Assembly (NCBI GenBank): GCA_934270565.1
Contig: CAKQPR010000012.1
Coordinates: 1 to 49,216, forward strand
Length of the DNA stretch: 49,216 bases
Source of the DNA: an uncultured Clostridia bacterium
GTDB lineage: Bacteria > Bacillota > Clostridia > Christensenellales > Pumilibacteraceae
Direction of reading: 5' to 3'
Shown here piece after piece: positions 45,037-49,216 of this stretch. Within the stretch, counting starts at the first letter, position 1. Each line of letters begins with the position of its first letter. Both the position numbers and the translations under genes were made by a program. The notes beneath the pieces were generated by a model that saw only the letters and a program-made list of their open reading frames with translations, did no database searches and was not told the origin of the DNA.

Positions 45037-45209
45037 TGGAGCGGCGCTCCGAAAAATTCTTCAAAGGAGGCAAAAGCAATATGGAAGAGACCGCAGGTTT
45101 AGGCGCGGACCCTTTAAGTCGAAAGCGTTTCGGGGCTTTTGCCGCCGAAGCGAATCGAACTGCCGCCGTCTAATCTTACGGCTTCGGATTTTCCGGGCTT
45201 TAAGAGACT
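45037..45209 (+). promoter_or_regulatory. mgtE leader RNA with competing hairpins
   Basis: The leader opens with GGAGC-GGC-GCTCC at its 5' end. The 3' arm could instead pair with the AGGAGG of the leader ORF (45065-45070). Downstream, CCGAAGC (45145-45151) pairs with GCTTCGG (45181-45187), enclosing the ORF stop and a GCCGT/ACGGC stem, directly before mgtE. mgtE itself has no clear ribosome binding site. Control by translation of the leader ORF is inferred. Confidence 0.5.
45081..45173 (+). CDS. 30-residue leader peptide upstream of mgtE
   Basis: An ATG with an excellent AAAGGAGG ten bases upstream opens a 30-codon frame starting MEETAGLGADPLSRKRF and ending in a TAA inside a stem-loop. It is the first ribosome binding site on the mgtE transcript and lies 36 bases before the mgtE ATG. 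The peptide is hydrophilic at first and Ala-rich at the end, with no signal or membrane segment. Known Mg2+-sensing leader peptides of other bacteria act on Mg2+ transporter genes from such a position; similarity is in position only, not shown homology. Confidence 0.5.
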   Translation: MEETAGLGADPLSRKRFGAFAAEANRTAAV

Positions 45210-46892
45210 ATGGAACAGAATATTTTACGCGAGTTATTTCTCGCGCGCGACGCGGAGGGGCTCGCAAAAGCGTTGAGCGAGACCGAACCGAAAGTCGCGG
45301 AAGAATTCGTTTCGTCGCTCAGCGACGAAGAGCTTGTCGCGCTTTGTCACGAGCTCGACAGCGACGAGACAGCCGATCTTCTCGTCAAGATCGAGGACAG
45401 CGCGCTTCACGAGCGCATTATAGGACTTCTCAAGGATAACGAACTTAAAGAAGTCATGGACGAAATGTCCGTCGACGACACGGTGGACATTATCGAGGAT
45501 TTGCCGACGGACGTCGTCGTCCGTATCGCCGAAGAGGACGAAATTCTGCGGCTACTCCGCGACCGCAACTTCAAAGTTTTAAAGCCCCTCTTACAAGAGC
45601 TCAACCCCACCGATCTCGCCGCGATTTTCGACGAAGTCCCCAAAGAGGACGTCGCGCTTATTTTCCGCATACTCCCGAAAGAGCTCGCCGCCGAAACTTT
45701 CGTCGAGATGAGCTCGGACGGCAAGGAACTGCTGATCCGGTCGATGAACGACCGCGAGCTTAAAGCGGTCATGGAAGAGCTTTTCCTCGACGATACCGTC
45801 GACCTTATCGAAGAAATGCCCGCAAACGTCGTCAAGCGTATCATCGCTCAGTCGGACGCCGAAACGCGGCAATATATCAACGAAATTCTCAAATACCCGC
45901 ACGACAGCGCGGGCAGCATAATGACGATCGAGTTTGTCTCTCTCCCCGAAAACATCACCGTTTCGGAAGCTTTCGAGCGTATCCGCAAAACGGGCGTGGA
46001 CAAAGAAACGATCTACACGATGTACGTTACGGACGAGAAAAAGAAACTGCTCGGAATCGTTTCGGCAAAAGACCTGCTCCTCGCCCCGCCCGCGGCGAAA
46101 ATCGGCGACATTATGGAAGACAATCCGATCTACGTCGAAACTTCCACCGACAAAGAGGAAGTTTCGCAGATGATCGCGAAGTACGGCTTCCTCGCAATGC
46201 CCGTCGTGGACGCCGAACAGCGCATAGTCGGTATCGTCACCGTTGACGACGCTATGCAGGTTTTGCAGGAAGAAAACACCGAGGATATAGCGAAAATGAA
46301 CGCTATCACCCCGTCCGACAAACCGTACCTCAAAACGAGCGTCTGGCGGATCTGGCTCAACCGCATACCGTGGCTGCTGATCCTTATGATTTCCGCAACC
46401 TTCACGGGTATGATAATTTCCGCAAACGAAGCCGTCCTCAACAACGGCGCTTACGGAATTATCCTCACCGCGTGTATTCCTATGCTGATGGATACGGGCG
46501 GGAACGCCGGCTCGCAAGCTTCGGTTACGGTGATACGAGGTATCGCGCTCGGCGAAATCGAATTCAAGGATATTTTCAAGGTTGTGTGGAAGGAATTCCG
46601 CGCCGCTATTCTGCTTTCGCTCACCCTCGCCGCCGCATGCTTTATAAAGCTTATGCTCATCGACAAACTCTGGGCGGTCGATAACGGACTTCTGGTCGCG
46701 CTCGTCGTGTGCCTGTCGCTGTGCGTTACCGTAATGCTCGCGAAACTCATCGGCTGTACCCTTCCGCTTATCGCGAAGAAATGCCGCCTCGACCCCGCCG
46801 TCGTAGCTTCGCCGTTCATAACCACGATCGTTGACGCGCTTTCGCTCTCCGTGTACTGCCTTATCGCGGTTTCGATGCTCGGAATACTGTAA
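45210..46892 (+). CDS. mgtE: Magnesium transporter MgtE with duplicated N domain
   Basis: A 560-residue homodimeric Mg2+ channel. Five C-terminal membrane helices (about 385-560) carry the pore signature PMLMDTGGNAGSQASVTVIR (424-443) with the selectivity Asp. A CBS pair (about 245-370) senses internal Mg2+. In front are two copies of the superhelical N domain, not one: NELKEVMDEMSVDDTVDIIE (77-96) is repeated as RELKAVMEELFLDDTVDLIE (182-201), an offset of about 104 residues that accounts for the length excess over the usual ~450. The ATG lacks a ribosome binding site and follows a leader ORF. A strong terminator ends the gene. Confidence 0.96.
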   Translation: MEQNILRELFLARDAEGLAKALSETEPKVAEEFVSSLSDEELVALCHELDSDETADLLVKIEDSALHERIIGLLKDNELKEVMDEMSVDDTVDIIEDLPTDVVVRIAEEDEILRLLRDRNFKVLKPLLQELNPTDLAAIFDEVPKEDVALIFRILPKELAAETFVEMSSDGKELLIRSMNDRELKAVMEELFLDDTVDLIEEMPANVVKRIIAQSDAETRQYINEILKYPHDSAGSIMTIEFVSLPENITVSEAFERIRKTGVDKETIYTMYVTDEKKKLLGIVSAKDLLLAPPAAKIGDIMEDNPIYVETSTDKEEVSQMIAKYGFLAMPVVDAEQRIVGIVTVDDAMQVLQEENTEDIAKMNAITPSDKPYLKTSVWRIWLNRIPWLLILMISATFTGMIISANEAVLNNGAYGIILTACIPMLMDTGGNAGSQASVTVIRGIALGEIEFKDIFKVVWKEFRAAILLSLTLAAACFIKLMLIDKLWAVDNGLLVALVVCLSLCVTVMLAKLIGCTLPLIAKKCRLDPAVVASPFITTIVDALSLSVYCLIAVSMLGIL

Positions 46893-46920
46893 AACACTGT
46901 ACAATAAATACGATTTACAA

Positions 46921-46960
46921 AACCCCCGCTTCCGTTACGGAAACGAGGGTTCTTTTTTTC
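46921..46960. terminator. Bidirectional terminator between mgtE and the oadG-like gene
   Basis: AACCCCCGCTTCCG pairs with CGGAAACGAGGGTT, followed on the plus strand by CTTTTTTT. It ends mgtE and, from the other side, probably the oadB-oadG unit. Confidence 0.85.
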
Positions 46961-46970
46961 GACAGGCGTT

Positions 46971-47177
46971 TCAGTCGTTATCTGTTTTGTTCGGGTCGGG
47001 TTTCGCAGCTTCGGCTTTCTTTTTGTCGGCGGCGCGATAGGAAATCTTCTGCATGATCGCGGTGACGATCATAACGATACCGACAACAACGACGATCGCG
47101 AGAAGTCCTTTCCACAGAATATTAAGCGACTTCGTAAGGTCGGCTTGGTTTACGAGAAACAAGATTGCGTTCAACAT
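46971..47177 (-). CDS. OadG-like gamma subunit of a sodium-pump decarboxylase
   Basis: A 68-residue protein with one membrane helix (about 20-42, ILWKGLLAIVVVVGIVMIVT) and a charged Lys/Asp-rich tail, the layout of oxaloacetate decarboxylase gamma chains (PF04277). In that complex gamma anchors the carboxyltransferase alpha chain to the beta pump and aids assembly. The ATG at 47177 is chosen because GGAGGG lies 7 bases upstream; the longer reading from 47201 would overlap oadB. It is 13 bases behind the oadB-like gene and clearly in its operon. The His-rich zinc site of some gamma chains is not seen. Confidence 0.8.
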   Translation of the reverse strand: MLNAILFLVNQADLTKSLNILWKGLLAIVVVVGIVMIVTAIMQKISYRAADKKKAEAAKPDPNKTDND

Positions 47178-47190
47178 TACTTTGCCCTCC

Positions 47191-48309
47191 TTAAAGCACA
47201 AGTCCGATAATCAGACCGCCGACAACCGCCGAAGCGATCTGTCCCGAAACGTTAGCGCCCACCGCATGCATAAGCAGGTAGTTGGAACTGTCCTCTTTCA
47301 GACCCATTTTGTGCACTACGCGCGCGGACATCGGGAACGCAGAAATTCCCGCCGCGCCTATCATCGGATTGATTTTCTTTTTGCAGAACAGGTTCATTAC
47401 TTTCGCGCACATAATGCCGCCGATCGTGTCGAACACGAACGCGAAAAGTCCGAGCCCCATAATCATAAGCGTCTGAATCGACAGGAACTTTTCGGCTTGC
47501 ATCTGGAACGCGATCGTGATTCCGAGAAGAAGCGTTATAAGGTTGGCAAGCGCGTTCTTCGCGGTATCGGCGAGAGTCCCGAGCACGCCGCATTCCTTAA
47601 TGAGGTTTCCGAACATCAGGAAGCCGACGAGCGCGAGGCTTTGGGGCGCGATGAGCCCCGCTACCACGGTCGTGATTATCGGGAAGAAGATTTTAACCGA
47701 TTTGCTCGCGTGGCGGTCGGTGTAGTCCATGCGGATAAGGCGTTCCTTTCTGGTGGTGGTGCACTTGATGACCGCGGGCTGGATAATGGGCACGAGCGCC
47801 ATATACGAGTATGCGACTACCATAATCGGTCCGATATAGTTGCTCGCGAGTTTCATCGCCACGAGTATGGAAGTCGGACCGTCCGCCGCGCCGATAATCG
47901 CGATCGAAGCCGCGTCGCGTATCGGAAAACCGAGAAGCACTGCGAGTATGAGCGTAAGGAAAATTCCGAGCTGAGCGAACGCGCCGAGTATCATAAGCTT
48001 CGGGTTGACTATAAGAGGCTCGAAATCGATCATAGCGCCTATGCCGATAAACAACAGAAGCGGTAACGCTTCGGAAGCCTCGATGCCGACTTTGAAAAGC
48101 CATTCGATTATGCCCGTGCCGCCCGTAGCGTCCGCGCCGATCACGTTCGAAAGCGGAATATTGACGAGTATCGCTCCGAAACCGATCGGAAGAAGGAGCG
48201 CCGGCTCCATTTCTTTTTTGATCGCGAGGAAGATAAGCAACGCGCCTATAATCCACATAACGACGTGCTGCCACGTCACGAGTTTGATTGCCTCTGCCAG
48301 AAACTGCAT
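47191..48309 (-). CDS. oadB: Sodium-pumping decarboxylase beta subunit (OadB/GcdB/MmdB family)
   Basis: A 372-residue membrane protein with nine or more segments. It decarboxylates a carboxybiotin partner and pumps Na+ outward. Family signatures include GFGAILVNIPLS (about 42), the sodium-site stretch IIGAADGPTSILVAMKLA (about 138, Asp conserved), the following YIGPIMVVAYSYMALVPIIQ, and the C-terminal NVSGQIASAVVGG. GGAGG precedes the ATG. The alpha (carboxyltransferase) and biotin carrier genes are not in the window, so the substrate, oxaloacetate, methylmalonyl-CoA or glutaconyl-CoA, cannot be fixed. The gene lies behind a probable yybP-ykoY riboswitch and terminator, with a ~210-base spacer that holds no convincing gene. 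Confidence 0.92.
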   Translation of the reverse strand: MQFLAEAIKLVTWQHVVMWIIGALLIFLAIKKEMEPALLLPIGFGAILVNIPLSNVIGADATGGTGIIEWLFKVGIEASEALPLLLFIGIGAMIDFEPLIVNPKLMILGAFAQLGIFLTLILAVLLGFPIRDAASIAIIGAADGPTSILVAMKLASNYIGPIMVVAYSYMALVPIIQPAVIKCTTTRKERLIRMDYTDRHASKSVKIFFPIITTVVAGLIAPQSLALVGFLMFGNLIKECGVLGTLADTAKNALANLITLLLGITIAFQMQAEKFLSIQTLMIMGLGLFAFVFDTIGGIMCAKVMNLFCKKKINPMIGAAGISAFPMSARVVHKMGLKEDSSNYLLMHAVGANVSGQIASAVVGGLIIGLVL

Positions 48310-48520
48310 AAAACCTCCGTTGTTATCGTGTGTAATTTACTTTATTTTCGCTCCCCGCCGCAGCGTTTCGCCGTCGGACATGGGAAATGGGAATTTGTCC
48401 TTACAGGCAAGGCGTACCTTGTTCGCGCGCAAATTTTCGTAAGCGGTCTTTATTCCGGCTTTCCACGAAGGAACAACCAATTGTTAAACGGAATTTTCGC
48501 TTCGCCGTAGCTCCTCGCGA

Positions 48521-48557
48521 CAAAAAAAGAAACCACACCGAAAAAACCGGCATGGTC
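48521..48557 (-). terminator. Riboswitch-linked intrinsic terminator
   Basis: On the minus strand ACCATGCCG (48556-48548) pairs with CGGTGTGGT (48540-48532), including two G-U pairs, followed by TTTCTTTTTTTG. Its 5' arm is the 3' strand of the riboswitch P1 helix, so ligand binding should prevent termination. Confidence 0.75.
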
Positions 48558-48667
48558 TCGTCGTTTCAGATTAAACCGGAGCGCACCGTGCGCCCGTGTT
48601 AGCGACTTAATCGCGCGCGGCAACAACGCCGCATAATGCGCCGACTACTCCCCATAAGGACTATACC
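48549..48667 (-). ncRNA. Probable yybP-ykoY (Mn2+) riboswitch
   Basis: The minus strand carries GGGGAGTAG (48653-48645) and ACGAGACC (48561-48554), the two conserved loops that meet at the metal site in this family. GGTATAGTC (48667-48659) and GACCATGCC (48557-48549) form the closing P1 helix with one mismatch. Between them lie a GGCGCATTATGCGGCG-type hairpin, a GTCGCTAACA segment and a GGCGCACGGTGCGCTCC hairpin. The known family senses Mn2+. Here the P1 3' strand overlaps the terminator, so Mn2+ would turn expression on. Confidence 0.75.
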
Positions 48668-48697
48668 ATTATATTATACGCGCCCGCGCGTTGTCAA
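48668..48697 (-). promoter_or_regulatory. Sigma-A promoter of the riboswitch-oadB transcript
   Basis: Minus strand TTGACA (48697-48692), 18 bases, TATAAT (48673-48668); a second overlapping TATAAT (48678-48673) would give a 13-base spacer. The predicted start near 48661 falls inside the P1 5' strand, so the true start may be a few bases earlier. Confidence 0.7.
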
Positions 48698-48759
48698 GTG
48701 TTTTTCGCCCGCTCGACCCCGAAATTTTCTTCCGCCCGTCAGCGTTCCCACGCAGGCAA

Positions 48760-49216
48760 GTATATGGAGTTGTACCTCTCCGAGGCTTTCGTATTCCCTT
48801 CCGGGAGATTGCCACGTCGCTTCGCTCCTCGCAATGACAGTGGCTAAGTACCGTTACGCTTGGTTGTGCGGCGGGGCGAGGGCGCCCCGCCCTACCGGAA
48901 CGCGGTACACATTTCAAGCAAATAATTGTCCGCGGCGATGCCCGTACTTATAAAATAACATTATAAAACAAAGCGAAACGGTACTTAGCTTCGTCATTTC
49001 GAGCGTAGTCGAGAAATCTCGCGGGAGCGAACGGCGAGCCGCCGTCGGCATGTCGGCGATGCCCGTATCTACTTTCGGTAGAGCAGGTAGGGGCGGACGC
49101 CCCCGTCCGCCCGCAAACCAAACGAAACGGTATTTAGCCTCGTCATTTCGAGCGTAGTCGAGAAATCTCGCGGGAGCGAACGGCGAGCCGCCGTCGGCAT
49201 GTCGGCGATGCCCGTA
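48760..49216. repeat. Intergenic repeat island 8, with a 149-bp tandem repeat running off the window
   Basis: No gene is seen. A unit with CGTCATTTCGAGCGTAGTCG, GAGAAATCTCGCGGG and GCCGCCGTCGGCATGTCGGC lies at about 48965-49067 and again at 49114-49216, an exact offset of 149 bases. A GGCGGACG/CGTCCGCC hairpin stands between the copies. The island starts with a GCAATGACAG unit (about 48805-48842) and a GGGGCGAGGGCGCCCC hairpin (about 48870). Confidence 0.8.

Noticed and set aside
45031..45209. M-box (ykoK) riboswitch before mgtE, suggested by GTTAGGTGGAGC
   Set aside because: The predicted transcript start (about 45037) lies after GTTAGG, and the other M-box blocks (GCTGCTGCCC, GCCAATGGGTCAACAG) are absent.
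48337..48480. 47-codon minus-strand frame between the riboswitch and oadB (reading VPSWKAGIKTAYENLRANK)
   Set aside because: Only a TTG start without a ribosome binding site, no recognisable family, and no conservation evidence.
48965..49216. CRISPR array suggested by regularly repeated units
   Set aside because: Units are about 149 bp, internally palindromic and without short unique spacers; no cas genes are present.

Overview
The window looks like a chromosomal segment of an uncultured Gram-positive anaerobe of the Bacillota, most likely class Clostridia. This is inferred from gene content: an MgtE transporter, a YitT protein, DUF1540 cysteine clusters, a sugar ABC importer without its own ATPase, and single-membrane lipoproteins. 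Near-perfect sigma-A promoters (TTGACA, 17 bases, TATAAT) and AGGAGG-type ribosome binding sites support it. The lineage cannot be fixed from the sequence alone. Most genes are on the minus strand. Gene blocks are separated by 0.3-1.4 kb islands of hairpin-rich repeats that carry no real genes, although spurious ORFs run through them.

Layout. 1-1189: the start codon of a gene leaving the window, then ddl (D-Ala-D-Ala ligase). 2298-9028: an envelope-polysaccharide cluster (MGDG-synthase-like glycosyltransferase, O-antigen-ligase-like polymerase, PglF/CapD-type nucleotide-sugar dehydratase, Wzz-like protein with a degenerate kinase-like tail), interrupted by a repeat island. 9338-10609: purA, transcribed the other way. 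10686-24930: a glycan-use locus with a GH112 phosphorylase, two glycosidase-like proteins of unknown family, a DUF4838 lipoprotein, a large secreted Ig-like protein, two sugar ABC permeases and a solute-binding lipoprotein. 25845-30008: a 1387-residue surface protein sharing a repeated module with the secreted protein of that locus. 30811-31722: an AraC-type regulator. 32537-34054: a MATE exporter. 34734-38191: a tight operon rplI - ECF S-component - patatin phospholipase - membrane-tethered ComEC-like hydrolase. 38322-39866: a DUF1540 protein with a sigma-G-like promoter and a YitT protein. 41782-46892: a SWIM/SNF2 helicase divergent from mgtE. 46971-48309: OadG- and OadB-like sodium-pump subunits behind a probable yybP-ykoY (Mn2+) riboswitch.

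How they fit together. The 10.7-30.8 kb block reads as one glycan uptake and breakdown system: surface proteins and lipoproteins outside, an MsmEFG/MalFG-type importer using a shared ATPase encoded elsewhere, then cytosolic glycosidases and a phosphorylase yielding galactose-1-phosphate, with the AraC protein as the likely regulator. The regulatory RNA is notable: the riboswitch before oadB, a structured leader with a 30-codon ORF before mgtE, a roughly 100-nt orphan transcription unit at 40.15-40.29 kb, and a 5'-end hairpin RNA at 30.6 kb. No tRNA, rRNA, CRISPR array, transposase or prophage gene was seen.
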